From Microvirga sp. VF16 (GTDB taxonomy: Bacteria; Pseudomonadota; Alphaproteobacteria; Rhizobiales; Beijerinckiaceae): a stretch of DNA of 64,000 bases. Below the pieces are notes generated by a model, which worked only from the letters and a program-made list of their open reading frames with translations, was not told where the DNA came from and made no database searches. How positions within the stretch are numbered: position 1 is the stretch's first letter; the number at the start of each line of letters is the position of its first letter. This document shows, in pieces, positions 40,620-50,720 of this stretch. A program made the position numbers and the translations under genes. Location: the NCBI RefSeq assembly GCF_016864375.1, contig NZ_CP069354.1:2687501-2751500 (forward strand), in the 5' to 3' direction.

Positions 40620-42026
40620 TCATTCCCTGAAGAAGAGCAGCGTGAGCAGCAGGAAAGTCGGAAGCAGGATCGCGCCCGACCAGAGCAGATAGCCGAAGAA
40701 GCTCGGCATCTTCACGCCGCCTGCGCGGGCAATCGCGTAGACCATGAAATTGGGGGCGTTGCCGATATAGGAGTTGGCGCCCATGAACACGGCGCCGGCG
40801 GAGATCGCCGTGAGTGTCAGCGCGCCCGTCGTCATGAGTTGCTGCGGATCGCCGCCGGCGAGTTCGAAGAACACAAGATAGGTCGGCGCATTGTCGAGGA
40901 ACGAGGACAGGCCGCCGGAAAGCCAGAAATAGGCGGCATTGTTGGCACTGCCGTCCGGATTGGTCACGAGCGCGACGAGCGGCGCGAAGGCGCCGTCCGC
41001 GCCGGCGCGCAGCATGGCCAGCACCGAAATGATGGTGATGAAGATGCCGGCAAAGAGCTTGGCCACCTCCTTGATCGGGTCCCAGGAGAAGCCGTTCTCG
41101 ATCCGGTTGGCCTTTGGCGTGGTCTTCAGCGAAGTGATGGTGACCGCAATCATGATGAGATCACGCAAGCCATTGGCGAATTCGATTTCTGTGCCGAACA
41201 CGGTCATGCGGCCGAGATCGACGGTGGCGCTCATGAGAATGGCGCCGATGATGACGGCGATCAGCAGGACGTTGATGCCGCCCGTGATGCGGACCGGATT
41301 GTCTGGCGTCGGATCGGGACGGACGCGGCCTTCCTTCTTGTAGACGATGAGATCGATCGCGAAGAAGAGAGCGAGCAGGAGCACGCTGGCGACAAGGGTT
41401 GCCGGGAACAGGTGCGTGGTGGTCCAGAAGAAATCGACGCCACGCAGGAAGCCGAGGAAGAGCGGCGGATCGCCGAGGGGCGTGAGCGAGCCGCCGATAT
41501 TCGACACCAGGAAGATGAAGAACACGATCACATGGACGTTGTGTCGCCGATCGTCATTGGCGCGCATGACCGGGCGGATCATCACCATGGACGCGCCCGT
41601 GGTACCGATGACGCTGGCGAGCACGGTGCCGATGGCCAGAAGGATCGTGTTCATGCCCGGCGCGCCGTGAAGGTTGCCGCGCACGAGAATGCCGCCGGCC
41701 ACCGTGAACAGCGCGAGCAGCAGCAGGATGAACGGGATGTATTCGAGCAGCGCCGTGTGGGCGAGGGCGTGGAGCGCCGCTGCGGGGCCTGCGACAACGG
41801 CCAGCGGGATCAGCACCAGCAATCCCCAAAGTGCAGCGATCTTGCCCTGGTGATGCTCCCAGACATGCGGCGCGAGCAACGGGAAGAGAGCGATGGACAG
41901 GAGAATGCCCGCAAAGGGCAGCGCCCAGGCGAAGCCGAGACTCGCCCCGTCGAACTCCGCCGCGAACGCTGCCTCAGGCAGCAGGAGCAAGCCGGCAGTC
42001 AATATGAGGCTCATGGTGCGAGGCAT
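40620..42026 (-). CDS. nhaD: NhaD-type Na+/H+ antiporter
   Basis: 468 residues, about 12 helices. A cleavable or first-helix signal (LILTAGLLLLPEAAFA) precedes the ion-transporter core with motifs NIGGSLTPLGDPPLFLGFL and LDNAPTYLVFFELAGG, plus ANSYIGNAPNFMVYAIA in the second half. NhaD proteins exchange Na+ or Li+ for protons and help alkaline or salt tolerance. The ATG at 42026 gives the best start; codons upstream read through non-coding sequence. Confidence 0.88.
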   Translation of the reverse strand: MPRTMSLILTAGLLLLPEAAFAAEFDGASLGFAWALPFAGILLSIALFPLLAPHVWEHHQGKIAALWGLLVLIPLAVVAGPAAALHALAHTALLEYIPFILLLLALFTVAGGILVRGNLHGAPGMNTILLAIGTVLASVIGTTGASMVMIRPVMRANDDRRHNVHVIVFFIFLVSNIGGSLTPLGDPPLFLGFLRGVDFFWTTTHLFPATLVASVLLLALFFAIDLIVYKKEGRVRPDPTPDNPVRITGGINVLLIAVIIGAILMSATVDLGRMTVFGTEIEFANGLRDLIMIAVTITSLKTTPKANRIENGFSWDPIKEVAKLFAGIFITIISVLAMLRAGADGAFAPLVALVTNPDGSANNAAYFWLSGGLSSFLDNAPTYLVFFELAGGDPQQLMTTGALTLTAISAGAVFMGANSYIGNAPNFMVYAIARAGGVKMPSFFGYLLWSGAILLPTFLLLTLLFFRE

Positions 42027-42164
42027 GATCTTCGGTTCCCCCTCGGTGCCGGTCAGGCTGGCCCATCTTGTCGATTGTGCAGCGGTTTTACGGGAAGGGT
42101 GATGGTCCTGCAATGACGAGCGAGACACTCTGGTCCCTCTTGCACGACCTTCGTTCTTTCAAGC

Positions 42165-42192
42165 AAAAGGCGGGCCGCAAAGCCCGCCTTTT
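42165..42192. terminator. Bidirectional terminator downstream of the TRAP operon
   Basis: An 11-bp perfect stem AAAAGGCGGGC/GCCCGCCTTTT with a 6-base loop. On the minus strand it follows the dctM stop by about 20 bases. Confidence 0.85.
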
Positions 42193-42213
42193 CGTCTCGT
42201 ATGCGAGGCAAAG

Positions 42214-44106
42214 TTACTGAATCTTCGGCGGTTCGTCGAAGTTCAGGCTGGGGAGGCCGCCCGGATCGCCAGGGGCGCCGAGGCCAGGAACCAGTAGTTG
42301 GTCGAGCTTCTGCTGCACTGCTGCCGGATCGACCGCGGGGCCTGCCGCCTTGTAATGCATCACGATCTGCGGGAAGGCGATCACGATGCCCACCATGATC
42401 AGCTGAATGATCACGAAGGGTACGGCGCCCCAATAGATCTGACCCGTGGTCACCGGTTCCATCTTCTTGCCCGTGAGGCGGTCGATATACGGCACCTTGG
42501 GGGCCACCGAGCGCAGGAAGAAGAGGGCGAAGCCGAAGGGCGGATGCATGAACGAGGTCTGCATGTTCACGGCCAGGATCACGCCGAACCAGATCAGGTC
42601 GATGCCGAGCTTGTCGGCTGCGGGCCCGAGGAGCGGGATAATGATGAAGGCCAGCTCGAAGTAGTCGAGGAAGAAGGCCAGGAAGAACACCAGCACGTTC
42701 ACGAAGACCAGGAAGCCGACCTGTCCGCCCGGAAGCGAGGTGAGCAGGTGCTCGACCCAGATGTGGCCGTTCACGCCATAAAAGGTGAGCGAGAACACGC
42801 GGGCGCCGATCAGGATGAAGAGCACGAAGGCGGAGAGCTTCGCGGTCGCTTCCGTGGCCTGACGCACCAGGGTCCAGTTGAACCGGGCCGGGTTGTTGTC
42901 GAGCTTGCGCTTGACGGCCGCCAGGATCACCGAGCCCAACGCGCCCATGGCGCCGCCTTCGGTCGGCGTGGCAAGGCCAATGAAGATGGTGCCGAGCACG
43001 AGGAAGATCAGCAGGAGCGGGGGCACCATCACGAAGGTAACCTGCTGTGCCATATTGGACATGAGCCGCAGGCCCGTGAACCGTTCCACGATGCCCACGA
43101 TCAGCGCATAGATCGCGCCTGCCAGGATCATTTCGAAAGTCAGTGCGAGACCCTCATGGCCCTGGTTGTGCAGCACCACGTAGGCGCCGACAAGAAGGGC
43201 GACCAGGACGGCGGAGATGGCGATGCGCTTCGCGCCGAGCATCTTGTTCATGAGGGCGCAGATGAGAGCTACCACGGTGGCAACGCAGATCGTCAGGATG
43301 ACGAAATCCGCACCGGCCTTGGTGTTGGTCTGCGAGAGCACGTAGTAGCCGACGAGGCCGGAGAAGACGACCAGGATGCCGAGCTGCCAGACGCCGCGCG
43401 CGCCATCGGGCTCGCGGTAGCCGATCGCCTCCGGCGGAAGGCCTGGGGCTGATTTCGGATAGATGATCGACATCAGCATGATGTAGCCGGCGTAGAGGCC
43501 GGTCAGGATCAGGCCGGGCAGGAAAGCGCCCTCGTACATGTCGCCCACCGAGCGGCCGAGCTGGTCGGCCATAACGATGAGAACGAGGGAGGGCGGGATG
43601 ATCTGGGCAAGCGTACCCGAGGCCGCGATCACGCCGGAAGCCAGACGACGGTCATAGCCGTAGCGCAGCATGATCGGCAGGGAGATGAGGCCCATGGAGA
43701 TCACGGAAGCGGCAACCACGCCGGTGGTGGCCGCCAGCAGCGCACCCACGAAGATCACCGCGTAGGCGAGACCGCCGCGAACCGGACCGAAGAGCTGGCC
43801 GATGGTGTCGAGGAGGTCTTCAGCCATACCTGAGCGCTCGAGCACCAGTCCCATGAAGGTGAAGAACGGGACCGCCAGAAGCACCTCGTTCGACATGGTG
43901 CCGAAGATTCGGTCGGGCAGGGCCTGGAGGAACGGCCAGGAAAGAGTGATGGTATCAGGGGCTAGCGGAGCGAGCTCTACCGCGATGAAGAAGAACAGCA
44001 ATCCGTTCGCCGCAAGCGCGAAGGCGACCGGATAGCCGAGAAGAAGGAAAACCACGAGCGCCGCGAACATGATCGGCGCGAGGTTCTGGGCAATCAATGC
44101 AGCCAT
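42214..44106 (-). CDS. TRAP transporter large permease (DctM)
   Basis: 630 residues, longer than the usual 430. The DctM signature is seen in FGTMSNEVLLAVPFFTFMGLVLERSG (shortened here to its first part), GALLAATTGVVAASV, ASGTLAQIIPPS and ATPTEGGAMGALG. The extra central region (about 215-340) carries further helices, as in the long mannitol/chloroaromatic-type TRAP permeases. It couples substrate uptake to Na+. The small permease is upstream, but no periplasmic DctP gene is in the window, so the substrate is unknown. Confidence 0.88.
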   Translation of the reverse strand: MAALIAQNLAPIMFAALVVFLLLGYPVAFALAANGLLFFFIAVELAPLAPDTITLSWPFLQALPDRIFGTMSNEVLLAVPFFTFMGLVLERSGMAEDLLDTIGQLFGPVRGGLAYAVIFVGALLAATTGVVAASVISMGLISLPIMLRYGYDRRLASGVIAASGTLAQIIPPSLVLIVMADQLGRSVGDMYEGAFLPGLILTGLYAGYIMLMSIIYPKSAPGLPPEAIGYREPDGARGVWQLGILVVFSGLVGYYVLSQTNTKAGADFVILTICVATVVALICALMNKMLGAKRIAISAVLVALLVGAYVVLHNQGHEGLALTFEMILAGAIYALIVGIVERFTGLRLMSNMAQQVTFVMVPPLLLIFLVLGTIFIGLATPTEGGAMGALGSVILAAVKRKLDNNPARFNWTLVRQATEATAKLSAFVLFILIGARVFSLTFYGVNGHIWVEHLLTSLPGGQVGFLVFVNVLVFFLAFFLDYFELAFIIIPLLGPAADKLGIDLIWFGVILAVNMQTSFMHPPFGFALFFLRSVAPKVPYIDRLTGKKMEPVTTGQIYWGAVPFVIIQLIMVGIVIAFPQIVMHYKAAGPAVDPAAVQQKLDQLLVPGLGAPGDPGGLPSLNFDEPPKIQ

Positions 44107-44146
44107 TGATGGAAACTCCGAAAACTAAAATCAGTCGCCGAAACGA

Positions 44147-44770
44147 TCAGCTGATGCCGTCGCCAGGCGGCGTCGCGCCTGTGCCCGGCGTGTTGACGGT
44201 GCCGATGTCATGGATGAGGCGCTCTGCCTCGGCCTCGACACTGTGGCCGCCAGCTTCCTCATCGGCGAGCTTGCCCTGCATGATGGCGACGCGCTTGATC
44301 AGCTCGCTCAGCCACTGGAAGAACATCGAGATGAACCCGAGCAGGATGAGGCCCTTGGCTGGCCAGATCAGCAGGCCGCCGGCATTCGACGACACCTCGC
44401 CCGAACGGAACGAATTGAGGAAATATGGCACCGACAACCAAAGCAGCAGAGCCACGAAGGGGAACAGGAAGAAGAGGTGACCGAACACATCGATTCCGTC
44501 CCGCCCGCGCTTCGAGAGCCTGCTGGAGATGATGTCGATGCGGATATGCTCGTTGACCTTCAGGGTCCAGGCGGCGCAGAGCATGAACACGGCGCCGAAG
44601 AGGTACCATTGCAGCTCGAGCCAGGCATTGGACGAGACGCCGAAGATGCGCCGGATGATAGCATTGATCGCGGAGACCAGGATGGCCACCACGATGGCCC
44701 AAGCTGCGACCTTGCCGAGGCGCTCGTTGATCGAGTCGATGACACGGGATAGCCCAAGAAGTGCCGTCAC
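44147..44770 (-). CDS. TRAP transporter small permease (DctQ)
   Basis: 207 residues with four membrane helices. The family pattern is visible in NAWLELQWYLFGAVFMLCAA and VNEHIRIDIISSRLS. It forms the membrane complex with the large permease 40 bp downstream. The GTG start has GGGGGAG just upstream. The C-terminal 40 residues are polar and of low complexity. Confidence 0.88.
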   Translation of the reverse strand: MTALLGLSRVIDSINERLGKVAAWAIVVAILVSAINAIIRRIFGVSSNAWLELQWYLFGAVFMLCAAWTLKVNEHIRIDIISSRLSKRGRDGIDVFGHLFFLFPFVALLLWLSVPYFLNSFRSGEVSSNAGGLLIWPAKGLILLGFISMFFQWLSELIKRVAIMQGKLADEEAGGHSVEAEAERLIHDIGTVNTPGTGATPPGDGIS

Positions 44771-45068
44771 CTGTCTCCCCCTTAAAACTTGTTGGTTGAT
44801 AATCTTGCGGCCTTGGCTATCGGACTTGGGGCGGCGTCGCTAGTGCCGAATTAGTCTAAAGCAAGGTTTCCGCGGTCCGTAGCGGAGAAATTTTTATGCT
44901 GCAAGATACCCCATTGTTAAAAGTTTAGGCAGTCCAAGGCTTTGAGGGTAATTGGAAACTTGCGCCGTCGGCCTTTGGGCTTTTCATCTCACGGAGCCCT
45001 TCCTGTTCATACTGCTTGGTTTTCTCTGTTTGGAATGGCTATAAGTTCCTAGAGCATGGGGGCCGTTC
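44771..45068. other. Divergent regulatory gap
   Basis: 298 bp between the TRAP operon and the NnrU gene, more AT-rich than its surroundings (AAATTTTTATG near 44888). It must hold promoters for both, but I see no clear boxes, no gene and no structured RNA. Confidence 0.5.
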
Positions 45069-45659
45069 GTGACGCTGTTGATCCTTGGACTTGCGATTTT
45101 CCTCGGCATTCATTCCTTCAGCATGGCACGGGGCAGCCGGACGGCTCTGATCGCGAGGATCGGGGAGAGGCCGTACAAAGGGCTTTATTCCCTCGTCTCT
45201 CTTCTCGGCATCGTTCTGATCGCCATCGGCTATGGCCAGTATCGCGCCGGCGGCTACATCCCGGTCTGGGATCCCCCCGTCTGGACACGCCATCTCGCGC
45301 TTCTTCTGGTCTGGCTCGCCTTCGTCTGTATTGCGGCGGCCTATCTGCCGGGGCGCATCAAGGCCCGGCTCAGGCACCCGATGCTCGCAGGCGTGAAGAT
45401 CTGGGCGCTGGCGCATCTTCTCGCCAATGGCGATCTGGGCTCGATTTTGCTCTTCGGTTCCTTCCTGGTCTGGGCCGTGCTGGCCCGCATCAACGCCAAG
45501 CGCCGGGACATAGCCGCCCAGCATGGGGGTACGACGGCACCCGCCGGGTGGCGGAATGATGCACTGGCGGTGATCATCGGAACGGCGGTCTATCTGGCCT
45601 TTGTGTTCTGGCTCCACCCGTGGTTGATCGGAGTTCCCGTCCTGCCCATGCGGGCATGA
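45069..45659 (+). CDS. NnrU family membrane protein
   Basis: 196 residues, about six helices. The NnrU hallmarks are HSFSMARGSRTALIARIGERPYKGLYSL in the N-terminal part (start of it) and HPMLAGVKIWALAHLLANGDLGS, also found in plant 15-cis-zeta-carotene isomerase. In denitrifiers NnrU is tied to nitric oxide metabolism, but nothing of that pathway is nearby. The start is GTG. Confidence 0.85.
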   Translation: MTLLILGLAIFLGIHSFSMARGSRTALIARIGERPYKGLYSLVSLLGIVLIAIGYGQYRAGGYIPVWDPPVWTRHLALLLVWLAFVCIAAAYLPGRIKARLRHPMLAGVKIWALAHLLANGDLGSILLFGSFLVWAVLARINAKRRDIAAQHGGTTAPAGWRNDALAVIIGTAVYLAFVFWLHPWLIGVPVLPMRA

Positions 45660-45721
45660 ACCCTCTCGCCTTGCGCGGTTGTGTGTGTTAGGCGACCTCC
45701 TTCGATTGCAGGAGGCGGCCA

Positions 45722-46417
45722 TTGGGCCGCATGAGTGAGACGATGGCCCCGAACGACGAGTTCATTCGCGAAGTCGATGAGGAATACCGCCGCGATCAGA
45801 TGGCTCAGATCTGGAAGCGCTACAATGGAATCATCATTGGCGTGGTGGTGCTGGTCGTTGTTGGCGTGGGCGGCTGGCGCTTCTGGCAGCACACCCAGGA
45901 GACCCGTGCTCAGGAAGCCGCTGTGCGCTACGAGGAGGCCTTGCGCCTCTCCTCGGAGGACAAGGGACAGGAAGCACAAGCCGCCTTCGAGAATGTCGTG
46001 AAGGAAGATGGCGCCACCGGCTACGCGATGCTTGCCCGCTTCCGCCTCGCGGCCGAGATGGGCGCTCAGAATGCGGAGAACGGCGCTTCGGCCTTCGACG
46101 CGCTCGCCAACGATGCCTCTGTGCCTGCGCTCTGGAAGGACTTGGCGCGCCTTCGCGCAGCATGGCTGCGCATCGACACGGCCGAGCCCGCCAAGCTGCG
46201 TCAGGCCGTAGAGCCCTTGGCGGTGCCGTCCAACGCCTGGCGCCATTCTGCAAGGGAACTCTTAGGCTTATCCGGCCTTAAGGCCGGTGATATGGATTAT
46301 GCCGGTCGTTGGTTCGACCAGATCGCCGCCGATCGCGAGACGCCTTCCTCCTTGAGGCAGCGCCTTGCCATCTACACCGCCCTCGTGGCGGGCGGTCCGG
46401 TGCAGGCGACCCAGTAA
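45722..46417 (+). CDS. YfgM-like TPR membrane protein
   Basis: 231 residues: a short cytoplasmic N-terminus, one membrane helix (about 37-55, [19 protein letters not shown]) and an alpha-helical TPR-like periplasmic domain (Tetratricopeptide-like/YfgM). YfgM interacts with the Sec translocon chaperone network in E. coli. The TTG at 45722 is preferred because AGGAGG (45710-45715) lies six bases upstream; the ATG at 45731 is too far from it. It precedes der, as yfgM-bamB-der in gammaproteobacteria, here without bamB. Confidence 0.82.
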   Translation: MGRMSETMAPNDEFIREVDEEYRRDQMAQIWKRYNGIIIGVVVLVVVGVGGWRFWQHTQETRAQEAAVRYEEALRLSSEDKGQEAQAAFENVVKEDGATGYAMLARFRLAAEMGAQNAENGASAFDALANDASVPALWKDLARLRAAWLRIDTAEPAKLRQAVEPLAVPSNAWRHSARELLGLSGLKAGDMDYAGRWFDQIAADRETPSSLRQRLAIYTALVAGGPVQATQ

Positions 46418-46430
46418 GATAGGACAAGAC

Positions 46431-47777
46431 ATGACGGCGACCGTCGCCATTGTTGGGCGGCCGAATGTCGGCAAATCGACTCTCTTCAACCGCCTCGTCG
46501 GCAAGAAGCTGGCGCTTGTGGACGACCGACCGGGCGTGACCCGCGACCGGCGCGAGGGCGAGGCCAAACTCGGCGATCTCGAATTTCGCATTATCGATAC
46601 GGCGGGCTTGGAGGAAGCGACCGAGGAGTCGCTTCTCGGCCGCATGCGTGCCCAGACGGAAGCCGCCATTGGCGATGCCGATGTCATCCTCTTCATTATC
46701 GATGCTCGCGTCGGGATCCTGCCGGCTGACCGGCCCTTCGCCGAGATGGTGCGCCGCTCAGGCAAGCCGGTGATCCTTATCGCCAACAAGGCCGAGGGAT
46801 CCGGCGGCATGGCGGGCGCCTATGAAGCCTTTTCGCTCGGCCTCGGCGAACCGATTCCGCTCTCCGCCGAGCACGGTGAGGGCATGGCCGACCTCTTCGA
46901 GGCCCTGATGCCTCACTTCCCCAATCCGGACGAGATGGAGGAGGAAGAGGATGACCCGAACAAGCCGCTGCAGGTCGCCATCGTCGGGCGTCCGAATGCG
47001 GGCAAGTCGACGCTCATCAACCGCATGGTCGGCGAGGATCGCCTGCTCACGGGGCCCGAGGCCGGCATCACCCGCGATTCCATCTCGCTCGATTGGGAAT
47101 GGCGTGGACGTCCCATAAAACTCTTCGACACGGCGGGTCTGCGCAAGCGCGCCCGGGTTGAGGACAAGCTCGAAAAGCTCTCCGTCGCCGACGCGCTGCG
47201 CGCCGTGCGCTTCGCCGAGGTGGTGGTGGTGCTGCTCGACGCCACGATCCCGTTCGAGAAGCAGGACCTCTCCATCGTCGATCTGGTGGAGCAGGAGGGC
47301 CGGGCTCTCGTGATCGGCCTCAACAAGTGGGATCTCGTCGCCGATCAGAAGGGCCTGCTTGCGGACCTGAAGGAAAAGGCTGCCCGCCTGCTGCCGCAGG
47401 TGCGCGGCGCGCCGGTGGTGCCGCTCTCAGGTCTCGCCGGCAGCGGCATCGATCCGCTCATGAAGGCGGTATTCCAGGTTTACGAGACGTGGAACACGCG
47501 CATCCCGACCGCGAAGCTCAATCAATGGCTCACCGAGGCGCTGGAAGCCAACCCGCCGCCCGCCGTTTCCGGCCGCCGGATCAAGATCCGCTACATGACG
47601 CAGGTGAAATCACGCCCGCCGCATTTCGCCGTGTTCGGCAACCAACTCGACGCTCTGCCGAAGAGCTACACACGCTATCTCGTCAACGGCCTGCGTGAAT
47701 CCTTCGACCTTCCCGGCACCCCGATCCGTGTGTCCCTGCGGATGGGCCAGAATCCGTTCGATAAAGAACGGAAATAG
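46431..47777 (+). CDS. der: Ribosome biogenesis GTPase Der (EngA)
   Basis: 448 residues with two tandem GTPase domains. The first has [16 protein letters not shown] and NKAEG; the second has [16 protein letters not shown] and NKWD. A KH-like C-terminal domain binds rRNA ([20 protein letters not shown]). Der acts in late 50S assembly. The ATG at 46431 has AGGA seven bases upstream. Co-transcribed with the TPR gene (13-bp gap). Confidence 0.96.
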   Translation: MTATVAIVGRPNVGKSTLFNRLVGKKLALVDDRPGVTRDRREGEAKLGDLEFRIIDTAGLEEATEESLLGRMRAQTEAAIGDADVILFIIDARVGILPADRPFAEMVRRSGKPVILIANKAEGSGGMAGAYEAFSLGLGEPIPLSAEHGEGMADLFEALMPHFPNPDEMEEEEDDPNKPLQVAIVGRPNAGKSTLINRMVGEDRLLTGPEAGITRDSISLDWEWRGRPIKLFDTAGLRKRARVEDKLEKLSVADALRAVRFAEVVVVLLDATIPFEKQDLSIVDLVEQEGRALVIGLNKWDLVADQKGLLADLKEKAARLLPQVRGAPVVPLSGLAGSGIDPLMKAVFQVYETWNTRIPTAKLNQWLTEALEANPPPAVSGRRIKIRYMTQVKSRPPHFAVFGNQLDALPKSYTRYLVNGLRESFDLPGTPIRVSLRMGQNPFDKERK

Positions 47778-47796
47778 AGGCGTTCCACCAACCACC

Positions 47797-47896
47797 GTGT
47801 CATCCCCGGCGGTCCGAAGGATCGGAAGGGGGGCCACTCATACGTTCGGCGCTATGGATTCCCTTCCTTTTCGCTACACTTCGGCCGGGAATGACA
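47797..47896. repeat. Dispersed inverted repeat, copy 2
   Basis: GTGTCATCCCCGGCGGTCCG at the left and CGGCCGGGAATGACA at the right, with ATGGATTCCCTTCC inside. Same family as 10611-10715 and 57651-57750. It lies directly after der and could act as a transcript-end hairpin. Confidence 0.75.
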
Positions 47897-47922
47897 ATCT
47901 TCCGGCCGCCGCGGCGAGCAAA

Positions 47923-49584
47923 CTAGGGTCGATTCGCAGTCGCTCGGCGGAGCGGTCGCGGCAACGTGGCGACATTGGTTGAAATCAACGGCACGAATTC
48001 CTTGATCGGCGCGGGGCGGCCGAACAGGTAGCCCTGAGCCTCGGCGCAGCCCTCGAGCCCGAGGAAGCGCAGTTCCTCGGAGGTCTCGACGCCCTCGGCG
48101 ATCACGGGGAGTCCCAGACCGCGGCCGAGTCCGAGCACGGCGCGCACGATCGCGGCCGCCTGCGGGTTCGTGTGAACCGCCTGGATGAAGGAGCGGTCGA
48201 TCTTGATCTTGTCGAACGGGAAGGCGCGCAGATTCGAGAGCGAGGAATAGCCGGTCCCGAAATCGTCCATGGCGATATTGACGCCGAGCCCTTTCAGCTT
48301 CTGTAGCATCAGGAGAGCGCGGTTCGGGTCGCGGATCAGAGCCGTCTCGGTGATCTCGATCTCTAGCCGCTCCGGCGGCAGTCCTGTCTCCTTAAGCGTG
48401 CGCTGGACGAAGTCCACGAAGCCGTCGCTGGTCAGCTGCAGCGCCGACACGTTGACTGCGACGGTCAGCGGCCGCATCCAAGTGGCGGCCTCGCGGCAGG
48501 CTTCCCGCATCACCCACTCGCCGATCTTCAGGATCAGTCCGCTGTCCTCCGCGATCTGGATGAAGATCGAGGGCGGGACATTGCCGCGCGTCGGATGCGT
48601 CCAACGGAGTAGAACTTCGAACCCGTTGACCTCTCCCGTGTCGACCTGCGCCTGCGGCTGATAAACGAGGCTCAGTTCGTCGTTGGCGACCGCGCTGCGC
48701 AGATCGTGCTCGATGCTGCGGCGTTCACGAATCTGCGCGCCCATGGCCGCCTCGAAGAAGCGATAGATACCCTTTCCCTCGGTCTTGGCACGGTACAGGG
48801 CTGCATCGGCGCTGGAGAGGAGTTCCGTGCGATCTTTTCCATCGGACGGATAGAGCGCGATGCCGACGCTGACGGAGACGAGACCGGACGGAACCCCTTC
48901 CTCGTCCCATTTGAGGTTCTTCAGAATCGTGTCGGCCAGAATCCCCACCTGGGCGGGATCCGTCACATGAGGTGCGATGATGGCGAATTCGTCACCGCCG
49001 AGACGTGCCAGCATCTGTCCATCGCCGAGAGCTGCCGAGAGATGCTTTGCGATATCCTGCAGCAGTCGGTCGCCGGTGGCATGCCCGTAGAGATCGTTGA
49101 CCTCCTTGAAGCCGTCGAGATCGAGGCACAGCAGCGCCATCTGCCGCTTCGTTCGCCGGTGCAGGCGAATTTCTCGGTCCAGGCGATGATCGAAGCTTGC
49201 GCGGTTGTCCAGACCGGTGAGCGGATCGTGATGGGCCAGATAGCGGATCTGGGCTTCTGCATTCCTGCGGTCGCGAAGATCGCGGAAGGCGACCACGTTG
49301 TGTGGAGCGCCGTTGTAATTGATCTGTCGAGCGATCAGCTCGACGGGCAGCAGGGTACCATCTGCGTTCCGTAGGTCGGTTTCGATGGCCTGTCCCAGGG
49401 ACGCGAACAGCTTATCCCGCTTGGAGCTGTCGGGAATCCATGCGGCCAGGGTCTGGCCCACGATCTGTTCGGATTTGAGGCCAGTCAGCCGTGCGAAGCT
49501 CTGGTTGACCGTCATGATGGTGTCGCCGTCGCAGAGCACGAGCCCCTCGACGGCCGCATCGGTGAGATCGCGCATGCGCTCCAT
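47923..49584 (-). CDS. PAS-GGDEF-EAL cyclic-di-GMP protein, C-terminal part of a split gene
   Basis: About 553 residues after the first available ATG. A PAS domain (about 10-110) is followed by GGDEF (motif ARLGGDEFAI intact, so cyclase activity is possible). The EAL domain carries EVLLRW instead of EALLRW, MDDFGTGYSSLSNL and VIAEGVETSEE. The coding frame continues upstream in phase through LWLDIRERRRAYLEM and one more membrane helix, and is interrupted by TAG at 49684-49686, just before the MHYT part. If expressed alone it would be soluble and unanchored. As an ancestral gene, 49684-50328 plus this part form one protein of about 801 residues. Confidence 0.85.
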   Translation of the reverse strand: MERMRDLTDAAVEGLVLCDGDTIMTVNQSFARLTGLKSEQIVGQTLAAWIPDSSKRDKLFASLGQAIETDLRNADGTLLPVELIARQINYNGAPHNVVAFRDLRDRRNAEAQIRYLAHHDPLTGLDNRASFDHRLDREIRLHRRTKRQMALLCLDLDGFKEVNDLYGHATGDRLLQDIAKHLSAALGDGQMLARLGGDEFAIIAPHVTDPAQVGILADTILKNLKWDEEGVPSGLVSVSVGIALYPSDGKDRTELLSSADAALYRAKTEGKGIYRFFEAAMGAQIRERRSIEHDLRSAVANDELSLVYQPQAQVDTGEVNGFEVLLRWTHPTRGNVPPSIFIQIAEDSGLILKIGEWVMREACREAATWMRPLTVAVNVSALQLTSDGFVDFVQRTLKETGLPPERLEIEITETALIRDPNRALLMLQKLKGLGVNIAMDDFGTGYSSLSNLRAFPFDKIKIDRSFIQAVHTNPQAAAIVRAVLGLGRGLGLPVIAEGVETSEELRFLGLEGCAEAQGYLFGRPAPIKEFVPLISTNVATLPRPLRRATANRP

Positions 49585-49683
49585 TTCAAGATAGGCGCGC
49601 CGGCGTTCCCGGATGTCGAGCCACAGGGCAACGACGGCGAGCAGAAGAATGGCAAGGCTGACGAACGCGACGCCGATGGCGAG

Positions 49684-49686
49684 CTA
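49684..49686 (-). other. In-frame amber codon splitting an MHYT-GGDEF-EAL gene
   Basis: The frame of the MHYT part reads ...LRTE-TAG-LAIGVAFVSLAILLL... and stays in register with the GGDEF-EAL part. One C-to-T change from CAG (Gln) would explain it. It is a nonsense mutation, a sequencing error, or read-through; the sequence alone cannot say. Confidence 0.75.
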
Positions 49687-50328
49687 TTCCGTGCGGAGGG
49701 ACGAGGGCGACAGCGCGATGCTGGGATCGGGCGTGATCGCGACCGCGCCCATGGCGGTGAAATGGTGGCTGCAGATCGCGAGCGTGAGCAGCAGCGCACC
49801 CACGACCTTGGAGGGAAGCGAAAAACTGCTTAGCGCCACGAACAAGGCGCCCGCGCCGATCACCGCTCCAAGCAGGATCGAGGTCGTTACCAGAGCCCAG
49901 TTCCACGCGATGGTGCCGGCGACCTCGAAGGCCGCCATGCCGGTATAATGCATCACGGCGATGCCGCCGCCGACGATGGCGCCGCCGATCAGGGGCCCTG
50001 CCACCAGGCCCCGCAGGAGCGCGATGCCGAGACCGATGCCGGTGAGCATGACGGCGGCGACCAGAGAGATGATTGTCAGCGAGACGTTGTAGGCGGTCGG
50101 CAGGGATGGGGAGAAGGCCAGCATCGCAATGAAATGCGTGGCCCAGATGCCAACGCCCGTCGACGCGGCTGCGATGCCGAGCCAGGCGATGCGGCTGTTG
50201 CGATCCGAGCGGCGCACATGATGCAGCAGATTGACACCGGTCAGCGATGCCAGGGCACAGACTAGGGCTGCCAGAGCGACAAGCCGGAGATCGTGTGTGG
50301 CAATGATGCAATCGTAAACGGTGAGCAT
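49684..50328 (-). CDS. MHYT sensor domain, N-terminal part of a split gene
   Basis: 214 residues with six membrane helices and three MHYT-type motifs: ATHFIAMLAF (about 63), MHYTGMAAFEV (about 125) and SHHFTAMGAV (about 188). The MHYT domain is thought to sense O2, CO or NO via bound metal and normally has a seventh helix; here that helix (LAIGVAFVSLAILLLAVVAL) lies beyond the amber codon. Truncated products of this kind are probably not functional alone. Confidence 0.8.
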   Translation of the reverse strand: MLTVYDCIIATHDLRLVALAALVCALASLTGVNLLHHVRRSDRNSRIAWLGIAAASTGVGIWATHFIAMLAFSPSLPTAYNVSLTIISLVAAVMLTGIGLGIALLRGLVAGPLIGGAIVGGGIAVMHYTGMAAFEVAGTIAWNWALVTTSILLGAVIGAGALFVALSSFSLPSKVVGALLLTLAICSHHFTAMGAVAITPDPSIALSPSSLRTE

Positions 50329-50720
50329 AATGGGCCTTTGCAGGCTTTACGCCGCAGCGATGCCATCGCGGGCGAGGGAGGCCTGTCGAAAAACAGAGAT
50401 GAGGAATGAGACAATCCGGTCTTTCACCGGTATGGCGGTGCGGCATCATGCCTTTGGATCGGCATCACGCGCGTGAACCCCAATCCGCCATGAATAACGG
50501 GGATTTAACCCGCCCCGTAAGATGAGGAAACGCCTCCGCGAGTCAACAAGGGCGGAGAGGATGACGCTCCTATCGGGAGATAGGGTTAATGGTGGATGAT
50601 TTGCAGATGCTGTCTTCACTTGAGCAAGCTCGCGCACCCCGGTCCGGAAGATCAAGTTATAACATCTTCAAAACGTCCCCGACGCCCCCGGCGGGGCGAC
50701 AGCGAGAGGCTGGGCACCAA
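50329..50720. other. Intergenic region, no gene seen
   Basis: 392 bp between the MHYT gene and the UbiH-family gene. A GC-rich hairpin (CGCCCCC/GGGGCG, about 50683-50698) lies shortly past the UbiH-family stop and may weakly terminate it. No other signal. Confidence 0.5.
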
